Of a DNA stretch of 37,968 bases, positions 6,138-15,039 are shown piece by piece (the stretch's first letter is position 1; every line of letters starts with the position of its first letter). This stretch comes from Bacillus sp. N13C7 (GTDB lineage Bacteria; Bacillota; Bacilli; Bacillales; Bacillaceae): assembly GCF_026790065.1 (NCBI RefSeq), contig NZ_JALAMO010000028.1, positions 1-37,968 on the forward strand, given 5' to 3'. A model generated the notes under the pieces. It worked only from the letters and a program-made list of their open reading frames with translations, was not told where the DNA came from and ran no database searches. Position numbers and translations under genes: made by a program.

Positions 6138-8066
6138 GTGTTGGATATATTCAGTCATTATGTATTGCATTTCGAACGTTATTTTATCTTAAGCAGACAA
6201 AGCACTTTGCTGATCCAGTGGTTGATTGTTGTTCTGGCGGGCTTATATGTTGTGGTGCACCATTTCAAGATAAACCGGTACCGCACAATGTTCTTAGCTG
6301 GTGTCTTATTGCGAATTGTGCTGTTGGTTGGGGTGTCTGTTGAACTCATTCATCAGGTGCAGGCAACAAATTTTACTAGTGCTTATTTAAGAGAGGACGG
6401 CAATGAACTGCTGCCGCTGGTGCATTTTTTGTTATACGGGTATGTGCTGCTAACGGCTTTTCACTATATGCTGATGCCTCGTGACCATGGCGGGAAAGGC
6501 ATGTTTTATACGTTCGATCTGGCCGTTGTCAGTTTGCCGATCGTACAAATGATATTCAGTTTCTTTACTTATTGGAAGGAATATCCTGATGGGATCGAGC
6601 CAATTGGATTTGTGTTCCTGTTTTTCATCATCATTCTTCCGATTGTTTTGAATGTACTGTTTTTCAAGCTGTACTGGAGAACAAACAAGATTTTACTAAG
6701 TTTATTTTATACGCTGATTATCGGACTGCTCGTTTTGCTGCTTGTCCCATTTTCCGGGCAAATCTCCATTGATTATGGTGCAACGTTGCCATATACGATT
6801 TATTTGGCAATGGCTGGATTTTTGATGAGCTATCATCTGTTCCAAAAGTCAGGCAAGTTTTATATACGTATGAATAAGTGGCTGACGACGGCTGTTATTG
6901 TGTTTTTTGTCTTGCTTTTAAATCCGATATATAACGTAGGAACCGTTGCTTTTGCTATCTCAAAGCCGATAAATGTCCATGATTCATTCAATTTTGTCGG
7001 GGAGCACATTTCATCTGAAAAAGCGGAACAGATTGTGAAGTCATTTTTTCCTACAGATGAGACATTATATTTGCACGATACAAAAATGGATGTGCATTAT
7101 TTCTACTCATTTGAAAGCAAGGGCTATAAAGCTGAGATAGATGAAGTATCACAGCTGATTCGTAATTATGAGTACTTAAAAAAAGCGCATGGGAAAAAGC
7201 TAACGAATCAGGAGTATAAGCGGAAGTCCATGGCTTTCCTTGAGCGGCACGGACGTGTGTTAAATAAAGATCATATCGAAACAAAGGTATCTAATGAGGA
7301 CGGCCAGACAGTGGTACGTATATACCTGAAAAATCGACTTCATAAAAAAGATAATGCTGATGATGGCACGGTATTTTATTGGGAAAAAGAAACCTTAATG
7401 GGGTTTAGTGAAGATCCTTCGATTTATCAGCTTGACTCTCTTCTGCATGTTCATATCACAGAACAAGACATTCACGATAAAGTGGAACAAATGTTTATAG
7501 CGCTGAACAGATCAAAACAGCCTTATCAGATCACTGATATTGAAAGAGATAGCCTGCTCGGAACTATAGTGCGTGTTGAAACGAAAGATGGAATTGTGTT
7601 GGAATTTGAAGGCGAATCCGGTTGTTTACATAGCCTTTCGCTTCCAATGAAAAAGAATATCTTACTGGCTAACAGCCGGATGCAGCGACAGATATTATCG
7701 GTCTTCGATGCTCGTGGATCAGAAAAGAAGAAAAAAAGCCAGAGTGACATGGTGATGTATACTGATTCTTCTAAAACATATGAGTTTTTTGAAGATCAAG
7801 GTCAGCTAAACGTTTATGTGTACAGTGATACACCCAATCACCCGTTCCCATATACGTATCGTAATGGAACACTGGCTTATGAAAAAGTAGTTTCTCTATA
7901 TCAAGATGTCATTTACAAAAAACGTATGCGCCCAATTATCGTTCAAAGAGGGAATGAACGCCATTATGCATGGCTGATCATTATTCAGCCGTTCGGGTCA
8001 AACCGCCATGATGCATACGTCGTGGATGGAGAAACACAAGAGGTGAAAAGTCTTTATGAACGATAA
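6138..8066 (+). CDS. ylaA: Large multi-pass membrane protein YlaA
   Basis: 642 codons from GTG 6138, preferred because AAAGGA (6123-6128) is at proper spacing; TTG 6132 or TTG 6129 are less likely. The first ~265 residues hold about eight hydrophobic segments. The rest is a hydrophilic domain of about 370 residues with repeated strand-rich stretches, probably outside the membrane, somewhat like PepSY-type modules (EEVSQL.., ETQEVKSLYE), though that is a guess. It is first in the ylaABCD operon and overlaps ylaB by 11 bases. Function unknown; context ties it to a YlaC-controlled envelope or oxidative stress response. Confidence 0.85.
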   Translation: MLDIFSHYVLHFERYFILSRQSTLLIQWLIVVLAGLYVVVHHFKINRYRTMFLAGVLLRIVLLVGVSVELIHQVQATNFTSAYLREDGNELLPLVHFLLYGYVLLTAFHYMLMPRDHGGKGMFYTFDLAVVSLPIVQMIFSFFTYWKEYPDGIEPIGFVFLFFIIILPIVLNVLFFKLYWRTNKILLSLFYTLIIGLLVLLLVPFSGQISIDYGATLPYTIYLAMAGFLMSYHLFQKSGKFYIRMNKWLTTAVIVFFVLLLNPIYNVGTVAFAISKPINVHDSFNFVGEHISSEKAEQIVKSFFPTDETLYLHDTKMDVHYFYSFESKGYKAEIDEVSQLIRNYEYLKKAHGKKLTNQEYKRKSMAFLERHGRVLNKDHIETKVSNEDGQTVVRIYLKNRLHKKDNADDGTVFYWEKETLMGFSEDPSIYQLDSLLHVHITEQDIHDKVEQMFIALNRSKQPYQITDIERDSLLGTIVRVETKDGIVLEFEGESGCLHSLSLPMKKNILLANSRMQRQILSVFDARGSEKKKKSQSDMVMYTDSSKTYEFFEDQGQLNVYVYSDTPNHPFPYTYRNGTLAYEKVVSLYQDVIYKKRMRPIIVQRGNERHYAWLIIIQPFGSNRHDAYVVDGETQEVKSLYER

Positions 8067-8325
8067 AGAAAAAGAGTCTGTTTTTTTAGATTTATATGAC
8101 CTATATAAAGAAGGAGAGCTAGAGGACGAATCAATGGAATGGATGAAACAGCACCAACCGTTATATCAAAAGAATGCGGAAAGCTTGAAGAGTGAAGCTT
8201 ATTCAAATAGAAGCCCTGGTGCTGAAGAAGAGAGCCAAATCAGACATATGAAAGTATACATGTCTTCCATGTATATCTGTTTCATTTTATTGGCCATTTG
8301 GATGACAGTGTGGTTTTACTTTTAA
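8056..8325 (+). CDS. ylaB: Small single-pass membrane protein YlaB
   Basis: 89 codons, ATG 8056 overlapping the end of ylaA, with AGGTG upstream. The N-terminal ~65 residues are strongly acidic and hydrophilic. A single membrane segment (MYICFILLAIWMTVWFYF) closes the protein, giving a tail-anchored layout. Its stop codon overlaps the ylaC start (TAATG). Nothing identifies a biochemical role. Its place between a membrane protein and the sigma factor suggests a part in sensing or anchoring, which is inference. Confidence 0.85.
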   Translation: MNDKEKESVFLDLYDLYKEGELEDESMEWMKQHQPLYQKNAESLKSEAYSNRSPGAEEESQIRHMKVYMSSMYICFILLAIWMTVWFYF

Positions 8326-8846
8326 TGAAACATAGGGATTCTATTGAAGACTTGTATCGACAGTATTACCAAGAAATTTTGAATTATTTATTTCGAAGGA
8401 CGCATCACCTTGAAACAGCCAAGGACTTGGCGCAGGACACATTTGTGAAAGCACTTAACGGCCTGGTTTCGTTTAGGGGGCATTCTTCCATCAGAACGTG
8501 GCTTTACACCATTGCGCATCACACATTTGTCAATTGGTACCGAAGGGATGTCAAATATCAATTTACTGATATCAGCAAAAATGACGGATTAACACAAACA
8601 ACTTATGAGCAGCCTGAACAGTATCTGTCACGGACGGTAAAAAGTGAAACCCTAAGGCGAGAGCTTTTACAGTTAAAAGATCAGCATCAATCCGTTTTGA
8701 TTTTAAGAGAATTCCAAGAGCTCTCGTATGAAGAAATCGCTGAGATATTGGGATGGAGCCTTTCAAAGGTGAAAACTACCCTGCACCGTGCCAGATTGGA
8801 GCTAAAGAAAAACATGATGAAGAGAAGAGAGGAGGAGCGGATATGA
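8325..8846 (+). CDS. ylaC: ECF RNA polymerase sigma factor YlaC
   Basis: 173 codons from ATG 8325, overlapping the ylaB stop as TAATG without a good RBS, so translation is coupled. A TTG at 8298 in frame lies inside ylaB and is not used here. Region 2 is about residues 8-75 (LAQDTFVKAL, then SFRGHSSIRTWLYTIAHH for core binding and -10 recognition). Region 4 is about 110-165 with helix-turn-helix LSYEEIAEILGWSLSKVKTTLHRAR. No region 3, as usual for group 4 factors. In B. subtilis YlaC is linked to oxidative stress and autoregulates the operon. YlaD is the partner anti-sigma factor. Confidence 0.95.
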   Translation: MKHRDSIEDLYRQYYQEILNYLFRRTHHLETAKDLAQDTFVKALNGLVSFRGHSSIRTWLYTIAHHTFVNWYRRDVKYQFTDISKNDGLTQTTYEQPEQYLSRTVKSETLRRELLQLKDQHQSVLILREFQELSYEEIAEILGWSLSKVKTTLHRARLELKKNMMKRREEERI

Positions 8847-9136
8847 CCTGCTTTCTAGTAAGAGACCTGCTTCCTCTGTATCTTGAAGGTGATTGTAGAA
8901 AAGAAACGGAACACATCATTGAAGAGCATTTAAAGAGCTGCAGCAGTTGCAGAGAAATGTTTGACATGATGTCTGAGCCTTTTGAATTGGAGGGTGAACA
9001 GGCCGTTGAAGAGACTTTTTTGCCGGAAGAAGAACTACGGTTTAAACAGAGGTATTACGGTTTGCTGATCGTTAAAGCTGCCTGCGGGTTTGGAGCGGCG
9101 GTCGCCGTGATGCTGATCATCAAACTGCTGATATAA
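8843..9136 (+). CDS. ylaD: Zinc-binding anti-sigma factor YlaD
   Basis: 97 codons from ATG 8843; GGAGG lies just upstream and the start overlaps the ylaC stop as ATGA. The N-terminal ZAS zinc-finger motif His-x3-Cys-x2-Cys is visible (EEHLKSCSSCREMF, about residues 26-39). One membrane helix at the C-terminus (residues ~73-97) anchors it, so the domain faces the cytoplasm and can hold YlaC. Oxidation of the cysteine pair is the probable release signal, by analogy with RsrA-type factors. Sigma and anti-sigma genes next to each other are the usual layout. Confidence 0.93.
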   Translation: MTCFLVRDLLPLYLEGDCRKETEHIIEEHLKSCSSCREMFDMMSEPFELEGEQAVEETFLPEEELRFKQRYYGLLIVKAACGFGAAVAVMLIIKLLI

Positions 9137-9142
9137 AGAAAA

Positions 9143-9171
9143 GCGCTTGCCGAAATCGGGCAAGCGCCGTT
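9143..9171. terminator. Bidirectional terminator between ylaD and ylaE
   Basis: Perfect 9-bp stem GCGCTTGCC / GGCAAGCGC with a 7-base loop, with TTTT on both strands (CGTTTTA rightward, TTTTCTTT leftward). It serves both convergent genes. Confidence 0.88.
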
Positions 9172-9176
9172 TTAGA

Positions 9177-9788
9177 TTACACTTGGGGATGAACCATTTC
9201 GTAGATTGCAGCAAGCTGTTCTTGGGATAGCGTACTGAAGAGTTTTTCGTAAACGTCAGCTTGCAGAGGTGTCGCACCTGCTTGTACCGCTGCATCTTTA
9301 TCATAACTGTACACACCGTCTTGTAATACAATGGCTGCTTGAAGAATGTGAATCTTTAGGGAAGCAGCAGAGAAAAATTGTTCAAGAGCGAGTGCCTCTT
9401 TTTCTGTGAAGCCAAGTTCAACTGCTTTTTCAGTATCAAATTTGTAATTTCCATCTTCAACATACACACATTGTGAAACGACGCTGAAAAACTCTGATGT
9501 CGACTCCCATAATGTTGCGATTACTTGAGCCTCTTCTTTTGTCATTCCTAACTCAACAGCTTTCTCGCTGTCAAAATAATACACACCGTCTTGTTCGTAT
9601 ATACATTGATTTAATATATCAATAAATGTATTGAGATCTTCGTTTGTGATTGTCTGGTGCTGAACATGGACAGACGTGTTATCAGCCAGAGTTTTTGCGC
9701 TGGCTGCATCAGGGCCGAACGTTAATAGAGCAGCTGAAGTCATTGCGGCAGTCGATAAAATAGCTTTTTTTACAAATGTTTTCTTCAT
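9177..9788 (-). CDS. ylaE: Secreted three-repeat protein YlaE
   Basis: 203 codons from ATG 9788, with AAAGGAG about 10 bases upstream; the longer open frame to 9830 lacks an RBS. A clear Sec signal peptide (MKKTFVKK, hydrophobic core, ASA cleavage after residue 31). The mature part has three repeats of about 45 residues, each with an aromatic DGxYxxD core, an AVELG helix start and a following helix (cores near residues 67, 112 and 157). Cys62 and Cys107 take equivalent places in repeats 1 and 2; the third has Ala. No catalytic motif. Function unknown. Confidence 0.85.
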   Translation of the reverse strand: MKKTFVKKAILSTAAMTSAALLTFGPDAASAKTLADNTSVHVQHQTITNEDLNTFIDILNQCIYEQDGVYYFDSEKAVELGMTKEEAQVIATLWESTSEFFSVVSQCVYVEDGNYKFDTEKAVELGFTEKEALALEQFFSAASLKIHILQAAIVLQDGVYSYDKDAAVQAGATPLQADVYEKLFSTLSQEQLAAIYEMVHPQV

Positions 9789-10001
9789 GATTTCTTCTCT
9801 CCTTTTATCGATTTGTGTTACAGATTCCATTATAGGGAGAGATTGGCGGAAGAAAAATAGGCTCTATGGTATTTTATGTATATCTTTGTCGAACTACTTT
9901 TTGCCGTACGCATATGTAGTCGTTAGAACGATTGTCTATGTATGAATGCTGTTTTGCATCTTCTCGACTAAGAAACGGGGGAGATAAGACTTAAAGAAAT
10001 G

Positions 10002-10031
10002 AAAAACACCGCATTCTTTGCGGTGTTTTTT
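10002..10031 (-). terminator. Intrinsic terminator of ylaF
   Basis: AAAAACACCGCA / TGCGGTGTTTTTT hairpin, reading on the minus strand into a T run. It lies about 30 bases past the ylaF stop. The symmetric stem could also act rightward. Confidence 0.85.
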
Positions 10032-10061
10032 GATTACAATGTATACTGCGGGGCAATGCTT

Positions 10062-10250
10062 TTAATCAAGCAAGCCTTGCTCACGCATTTTCTTTTTTAA
10101 TGTAAAGCCGCCGCCCATAACAGCACAAACAAGTATAATGCTGGCGATAATGCCTAAAGCGCTTTTTTCAGCGATAAAGACGCCGATCAGCATAATGCTG
10201 AAAACCGCTGCAAATGCAAATAATAAGAAAAGCCAATTCAATTTTTTCAT
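10062..10250 (-). CDS. ylaF: Small two-helix membrane protein YlaF
   Basis: 62 codons from ATG 10250. The upstream ATG at 10259 is too near the AAAAGGGG RBS, whereas the chosen one has 9 bases of spacing. Two hydrophobic segments (residues ~4-24 and ~31-48) are followed by a basic tail (LKKKMREQGLLD), which suggests both ends are cytoplasmic. DUF5325-type small membrane proteins of bacilli look like this. It is divergent from typA and has its own terminator. Function unknown. Confidence 0.82.
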   Translation of the reverse strand: MKKLNWLFLLFAFAAVFSIMLIGVFIAEKSALGIIASIILVCAVMGGGFTLKKKMREQGLLD

Positions 10251-10318
10251 ATTTTCCATCCCCTTTTACGTCTTATCATAAGTTTACAGAAAAACGTGAC
10301 GCTTTTAAAGTGGATGTG

Positions 10319-10327
10319 TGATATAAT
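10319..10327 (+). promoter_or_regulatory. Extended -10 promoter of typA
   Basis: TGATATAAT: a TGn extension directly before a perfect TATAAT (10322-10327), 35 bases upstream of the typA start. No good -35 box at 17 bases, consistent with an extended -10 promoter. Confidence 0.7.
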
Positions 10328-10362
10328 ATGAAAGTTATCTAATTTTATTAGGAGATGAAAAA

Positions 10363-12201
10363 GTGAAACTTCGAAATGATCTTCGCAACATCGCGATTAT
10401 TGCCCACGTTGACCATGGGAAAACGACTCTGGTCGATCAGCTTTTACATCAAGCTGGTACGTTCCGTGCCAACGAACAAGTTGCTGAACGCGCAATGGAT
10501 TCTAATGATCTTGAACGCGAACGCGGCATTACAATTTTGGCGAAAAATACTGCGATTAACTATAAAGATACACGCATCAATATTTTGGATACCCCTGGAC
10601 ACGCAGACTTTGGGGGAGAAGTAGAACGGATTATGAAAATGGTTGACGGCGTAGTGCTTGTCGTTGACGCCTATGAAGGCTGCATGCCTCAAACTCGTTT
10701 CGTTCTGAAAAAAGCTCTTGAGCAAAACCTGAACCCGGTTGTTGTTGTAAACAAAATTGACCGTGACTTTGCCCGCCCTGAGGAAGTTATCGATGAAGTT
10801 CTTGATCTGTTTATTGAGCTTGATGCCAATGAAGAGCAGCTCGAATTCCCAGTCGTATACGCTTCAGCGATTAATGGAACAGCGAGTCTTGATCCGAAAC
10901 AGCAGGATGAAAACATGGAAGCTTTATATGAAACGATTATTAAGCATGTTCCGGCACCTGTTGATAATGCAGAGGAGCCGCTTCAATTCCAAGTTGCCCT
11001 TCTTGACTACAATGACTATGTAGGACGTATCGGAATCGGTCGCGTATTCCGCGGCACGATGAAAGTCGGTCAGCAGGTTTCTCTTATGAAGCTTGACGGA
11101 ACGGCTAAGTCATTCCGTGTAACAAAGATTTTCGGTTTCCAAGGCTTAAAGCGTGTGGAAATTGAAGAAGCAAAAGCGGGAGACCTCGTTGCGGTTTCCG
11201 GTATGGAAGATATCAACGTTGGTGAAACAGTCTGTCCTGTGGACCATCAAGATCCGCTTCCGGTGCTTCGCATTGATGAGCCGACACTTCAAATGACATT
11301 TGTCGTGAATAACAGTCCGTTTGCAGGTCGTGAAGGTAAATATGTAACGGCCCGCAAAATTGAAGAGCGTCTTCAGTCACAGCTTCAGACGGATGTGAGC
11401 TTGCGTGTTGAGCCAACAGCTTCTCCTGATGCTTGGGTTGTTTCCGGACGCGGTGAGCTGCACTTGTCCATTTTAATTGAAAATATGCGCCGTGAAGGCT
11501 ATGAGCTTCAAGTTTCAAAACCTGAGGTTATCATCAAAGAAATCGACGGCGTACGCTGTGAGCCTGTTGAGCGTGTGCAAATCGATGTTCCTGAAGAGCA
11601 TACAGGCTCTGTCATGGAATCAATGGGTGCCCGAAAAGGCGAAATGGTTGATATGATCAACAACGGTAACGGCCAAGTTCGTCTTATCTTTACAGTTCCT
11701 TCCCGCGGATTGATCGGTTACTCCACCGAGTTCCTATCATTAACACGCGGATTCGGTATTTTGAACCATACGTTTGACAGCTACCAGCCGATGCAGGCGG
11801 GCCAAGTCGGCGGACGCCGTCAAGGTGTGCTTGTGTCAATGGAAAACGGAAAAGCGACATCTTACGGTATCCAAGGAATTGAAGACCGCGGTGTCATCTT
11901 CGTTGAGCCGGGTACTGAAGTATATGAAGGAATGATCGTTGGAGAGCATAACCGTGACAACGACCTCGTTGTTAACGTCAGCAAAATGAAACAGCAGACG
12001 AACGTCCGCTCTGCGACAAAAGATCAGACAACTACAATTAAAAAAGCGCGCATTATGTCTCTTGAGGAATCTCTAGAGTACTTAAACGAAGATGAATACT
12101 GTGAAGTAACGCCTGAATCCATTCGTTTAAGAAAGAAAATCCTCAATAAAAACGAACGTGAAAAAGCAGCGAAAAAGAAAAAAACAGCAGGATTGTCTTA
12201 A
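10363..12201 (+). CDS. typA: Ribosome-associated translational GTPase TypA/BipA
   Basis: 612 codons from GTG 10363, RBS TTAGGAG. All G motifs are in order: G1 AHVDHGKTT (residues ~13-21), G2 RGITI, G3 DTPGHADF, G4 NKID and G5 SAING. Domain II and the EF-G-like domains III and V follow, then the BipA-specific C-terminal domain ending in a Lys-rich tail. TypA binds the 70S ribosome in the EF-G position and helps 50S assembly and growth under cold or stress. Length is normal. It probably reads through into ylaH, since no terminator lies between them. Confidence 0.97.
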   Translation: MKLRNDLRNIAIIAHVDHGKTTLVDQLLHQAGTFRANEQVAERAMDSNDLERERGITILAKNTAINYKDTRINILDTPGHADFGGEVERIMKMVDGVVLVVDAYEGCMPQTRFVLKKALEQNLNPVVVVNKIDRDFARPEEVIDEVLDLFIELDANEEQLEFPVVYASAINGTASLDPKQQDENMEALYETIIKHVPAPVDNAEEPLQFQVALLDYNDYVGRIGIGRVFRGTMKVGQQVSLMKLDGTAKSFRVTKIFGFQGLKRVEIEEAKAGDLVAVSGMEDINVGETVCPVDHQDPLPVLRIDEPTLQMTFVVNNSPFAGREGKYVTARKIEERLQSQLQTDVSLRVEPTASPDAWVVSGRGELHLSILIENMRREGYELQVSKPEVIIKEIDGVRCEPVERVQIDVPEEHTGSVMESMGARKGEMVDMINNGNGQVRLIFTVPSRGLIGYSTEFLSLTRGFGILNHTFDSYQPMQAGQVGGRRQGVLVSMENGKATSYGIQGIEDRGVIFVEPGTEVYEGMIVGEHNRDNDLVVNVSKMKQQTNVRSATKDQTTTIKKARIMSLEESLEYLNEDEYCEVTPESIRLRKKILNKNEREKAAKKKKTAGLS

Positions 12202-12257
12202 TCTCTTGCAGAATTTGAAAAGATAGAACCCGCACGTTTGCAGGGGAGGGAATCTTT

Positions 12258-12575
12258 TTGAATGACGTAAGCGAACGCCTGTCGTTCTTCGCCGCTCTAT
12301 ATCAAGTAGACCGGCAGCCTGCGGCAGGCATGTGGCTCTTGTACGGCACGATTTTTGTGTTGGCCGTTATTGTATTTAAGCTTGGATTTGCAAAACGGCT
12401 ACCGGTGTTAAAATCAGCAGTGGTGTATGTATTTCTGGCTTTAGGCTGCACTGTTTTGACCTTTTTAGGAGTGTTTTTGCCCGTGGCAGAGGGATTGGTC
12501 GTCGCTGCGCTGATTTTAATCATTTACAAAATTCGGCTGTATCAGTCGAAGAAGGGGCAGTCTGCCAAATCATAA
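12258..12575 (+). CDS. ylaH: Membrane protein YlaH
   Basis: 105 codons from TTG 12258; GGGGAGGG is 8 bases upstream. Three hydrophobic segments (residues ~24-44, ~50-70 and ~72-92) with a short basic C-terminal tail ([11 protein letters not shown]). YlaH-like family; no motif suggests a reaction. It lies 56 bases after typA without an intervening terminator and has one behind it, so it is the last gene of a typA-ylaH unit. Confidence 0.83.
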
Positions 12576-12606
12576 AAAGACTCAGCTGAAAAGCTGAGTC
12601 TTTTTT
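12575..12606. terminator. Terminator between ylaH and ylaI
   Basis: AAAAAGACTCAGCT / AGCTGAGTCTTTTTT with a GAAA loop, starting in the ylaH stop codon. Equally good on both strands, so it can also end the convergent ylaI. Confidence 0.9.
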
Positions 12607-12631
12607 GTTTTTGTATGGTAAAGCGGCTGCT

Positions 12632-12838
12632 TTATTTTTTAACTTTTTCTTTCTTTTGCTGTCCCGGATGAAAAGTGAATTTTCCCGTTTTCAGCCGTTC
12701 TTCTGTTTTCTGGGCAATCCTGTCATGGCATTCCTTGCACATATATGTATGGATTGGGCGGTTTCGAAGCCGTTTCGCGATCAGGGTATCATCATCAATT
12801 GTTTCAATTTTATCGCAAATAGAACATTTGACCCTCAT
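12632..12838 (-). CDS. ylaI: Zinc-ribbon protein YlaI (DUF2197)
   Basis: 68 codons from ATG 12838; the adjacent ATG at 12841 is also possible but sits closer to the AGAGGTGA RBS. Two CxxC pairs, CSIC near residue 5 and CKEC near residue 34, form a four-Cys zinc ribbon. A basic tail (KKEKVKK) ends the protein. DUF2197 family; nucleic-acid or protein binding is plausible but not shown. Single-gene unit with its own promoter. Confidence 0.83.
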   Translation of the reverse strand: MRVKCSICDKIETIDDDTLIAKRLRNRPIHTYMCKECHDRIAQKTEERLKTGKFTFHPGQQKKEKVKK

Positions 12839-12863
12839 CATATCACCTCTTTCACTAACATGT

Positions 12864-12891
12864 ATTATAGCATGGATCAGAAGCTGTCCAA
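12864..12891 (-). promoter_or_regulatory. Sigma-A promoter of ylaI
   Basis: TTGGAC (12891-12886), 16 bases, TATAAT (12869-12864) preceded by TGC, an extended -10, on the minus strand. Confidence 0.7.
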
Positions 12892-12894
12892 AAT

Positions 12895-12924
12895 AAGAAA
12901 AAGCTAAAGCGCAAGGCTATAGCT
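12895..12924 (-). terminator. Terminator of ylaJ
   Basis: Minus-strand AGCTATAGC and GCTTTAGCT pair with one mismatch around a 5-base loop, followed by TTTTTCTT. It overlaps the ylaJ stop codon and lies beside the -35 of the ylaI promoter. Confidence 0.65.
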
Positions 12925-13553
12925 TAATCATTGTTGTTCTTTTTCATATGATGGTCAGATTGATCGTTCTGCTCCTGCTCCATTTTCTGCTGCTGCTTTC
13001 TGTTTAATTGGTCATTTTGCTGCTTTGTTTGCGGTTCGTCTTCATCGTCAATGACATCGTTAGGCACTTCCGGAAGCACTCGGCCGACAATTGCAGCCAA
13101 TTCATCTAATATGCCGGTCACCGGACGGCCTTCACTGATTTCTTTGCTCATTTCATTCAGGCGGCTGACCGTATCTGGATCAGCAATGACAACTGCGTTG
13201 GCGCCGTATCGATCATTTTTCAGAGCCTGGGCAACAGAATATTTAATCGTTTCCACCTTGCTCCTGTCCAAAGTATCATCGACATCAATTCCCACAACGG
13301 CATATCCTCCGAGCACAACGGCTGTTGCATCCTTAACATCAGGGATTTTTTCGGCAACGCTGACAAGATGCTTGGCAATATCCCTTCTTGCTCCATTGTC
13401 TTTTGTCTCCTGAGTTGTGTCCTTTACGTGAATCGGTTTGGTTTCCTGCTGTCTTGTTGATTCTTTTTCAACATTTTGATCCTGTCTTCCTTGCTGGTAG
13501 GCACATGCGGACAGAATAAGCGTCAGCTGTATGATAATGAAAAGAATTCGCAC
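12924..13553 (-). CDS. ylaJ: YhcN/YlaJ-family sporulation lipoprotein YlaJ
   Basis: 209 codons from GTG 13553: AAGGAGGG lies 9 bases before it, inside the longer open frame, which rules out the ATG at 13583. A type II signal peptide ends in the lipobox LSAC (about residues 14-17), so the mature protein is membrane-anchored at Cys. The YhcN/YlaJ domain spans about residues 50-165 (VVLGGYAVVGIDVDDTLD, ANAVVIADPDTV). The C-terminal ~40 residues are a low-complexity Gln/Asn/Lys/Asp tail. The family is tied to spore membranes and germination. A forespore promoter was looked for but not convincingly found. Confidence 0.88.
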   Translation of the reverse strand: MRILFIIIQLTLILSACAYQQGRQDQNVEKESTRQQETKPIHVKDTTQETKDNGARRDIAKHLVSVAEKIPDVKDATAVVLGGYAVVGIDVDDTLDRSKVETIKYSVAQALKNDRYGANAVVIADPDTVSRLNEMSKEISEGRPVTGILDELAAIVGRVLPEVPNDVIDDEDEPQTKQQNDQLNRKQQQKMEQEQNDQSDHHMKKNNND

Positions 13554-13708
13554 TTGCGGGTTCCCTCCTTGAGATGCATTCATAATTTTATTGTTGAATT
13601 AACCTTCTATCTTTATGCACAAAATCATATATTTTAGCAGGCATTCACCTTTTTTACATCGTAAGAGAAGCAGGAAGAACTTTGACCCTTATATCAGGAG
13701 GCTGAGAC

Positions 13709-15037
13709 TTGAGTAAAATTTATGTGTTAGATACGAATGTGTTATTACAGGATCCTAACGCGATATTTTCTTTTGAAGAAAATGAGGTTGTCATCCCTGC
13801 TGTTGTATTAGAAGAGGTTGATTCAAAAAAACGGTATATGGACGAAGTTGGGAGGAATGCAAGGCACGTATCTAAGCTGATCGATGCGCTAAGGCAAAAG
13901 GGCAGGCTGCATGAGCAAGTTCCGCTTCACACCGGCGGCACACTTAGAATTGAACTGAATCATCGTTCGTTTCATCAGCTGCAAGAGATCTTTATTGAAA
14001 AGACGAACGATAATCGTATATTGGCTGTTGCGAAAAACTTAAGCCTCGAGGAAGAAACGAAGGAAGATGGCAGGCCTGTTATCCTCGTCAGCAAGGATGT
14101 ATTGGTCAGAGTGAAAGCGGACGCGATCGGATTGCTTGCCGAAGATTTTTTAAATGACCGGGTTGTGGACAATGATGAAATGTACAGCGGCTATAAAGAT
14201 TTATATATCAGCCAGCAGCTGTTCAGCTCTTTTTATGGGAAAAATCAAATTTCAGTAAACGATGTGAAACAGCACGCATTTTATCCGAATCAATTCGCAT
14301 TAATGAAGGATGAGCTGGGAGGGTCTTCCTCAGCGGTTGGAATTGCAGATAAAACGGGCACGGTCTTAAAAAGGCTTGTTTTTGATGATGAGCATGTATG
14401 GGGAATCAGGCCGAAAAATGTACAGCAGACTATGGCATTAGAGCTTTTGCTGCGTGAGGATATTCCGCTCGTCACCCTGATCGGAAAAGCAGGAACCGGA
14501 AAAACGCTTTTAGCATTGGCGGCGGGGCTATTACAGACAGAAGACTTGGGAATATATAAAAAACTCGTCGTCGCAAGACCCATTGTTCCTGTTGGCAAGG
14601 ACATCGGATACTTGCCGGGTGAAAAAGAGGAAAAGCTTAAGCCTTGGATGCAGCCGATTTTTGACAACTTAGAGTTTTTGTTTAATGCGAAGAAACCGGG
14701 AGAGCTTGAGGCCATTCTGTCCGGTATTGGCTCAATTCAGGTTGAGGCGCTGACTTATATTAGGGGAAGAAGTATTCCGGATCAATTTATTATTATTGAT
14801 GAAGCGCAAAATTTGACCAGGCATGAAGTGAAAACGCTGCTGACGAGAGTCGGTGAGGGCAGTAAAATTGTCTTAATGGGCGACCCTGAACAAATTGATC
14901 ACCCATATTTAGACAGTCTGAACAATGGCTTAGCCTATGTGGTTGAGCGGTTTAAAGGACAACCCATCTCAGGCAGCGTGAAGCTGTTAAAAGGTGAGAG
15001 GTCTGGTCTCGCCCAGCTTGCCGCCGACCTGCTGTAG
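13709..15037 (+). CDS. ylaK: PIN-PhoH family ATPase/RNase YlaK (PhoH2)
   Basis: 442 codons from TTG 13709 with AGGAGG 6 bases upstream. An N-terminal PIN nuclease domain (DTNVLLQDP at residues ~7-15, conserved acidic residues onward to ~150) is fused to a C-terminal PhoH P-loop domain. Walker A is GKAGTGKT (~258-265) and Walker B is FIIIDEAQN (~350). This PIN-PhoH architecture is called PhoH2 and is described as an ATP-driven RNA helicase and ribonuclease. No PhoAT-like antitoxin partner is seen upstream. Its stop codon lies 2 bases from that of the convergent ylaL. Confidence 0.93.
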   Translation: MSKIYVLDTNVLLQDPNAIFSFEENEVVIPAVVLEEVDSKKRYMDEVGRNARHVSKLIDALRQKGRLHEQVPLHTGGTLRIELNHRSFHQLQEIFIEKTNDNRILAVAKNLSLEEETKEDGRPVILVSKDVLVRVKADAIGLLAEDFLNDRVVDNDEMYSGYKDLYISQQLFSSFYGKNQISVNDVKQHAFYPNQFALMKDELGGSSSAVGIADKTGTVLKRLVFDDEHVWGIRPKNVQQTMALELLLREDIPLVTLIGKAGTGKTLLALAAGLLQTEDLGIYKKLVVARPIVPVGKDIGYLPGEKEEKLKPWMQPIFDNLEFLFNAKKPGELEAILSGIGSIQVEALTYIRGRSIPDQFIIIDEAQNLTRHEVKTLLTRVGEGSKIVLMGDPEQIDHPYLDSLNNGLAYVVERFKGQPISGSVKLLKGERSGLAQLAADLL

Positions 15038-15039
15038 CG

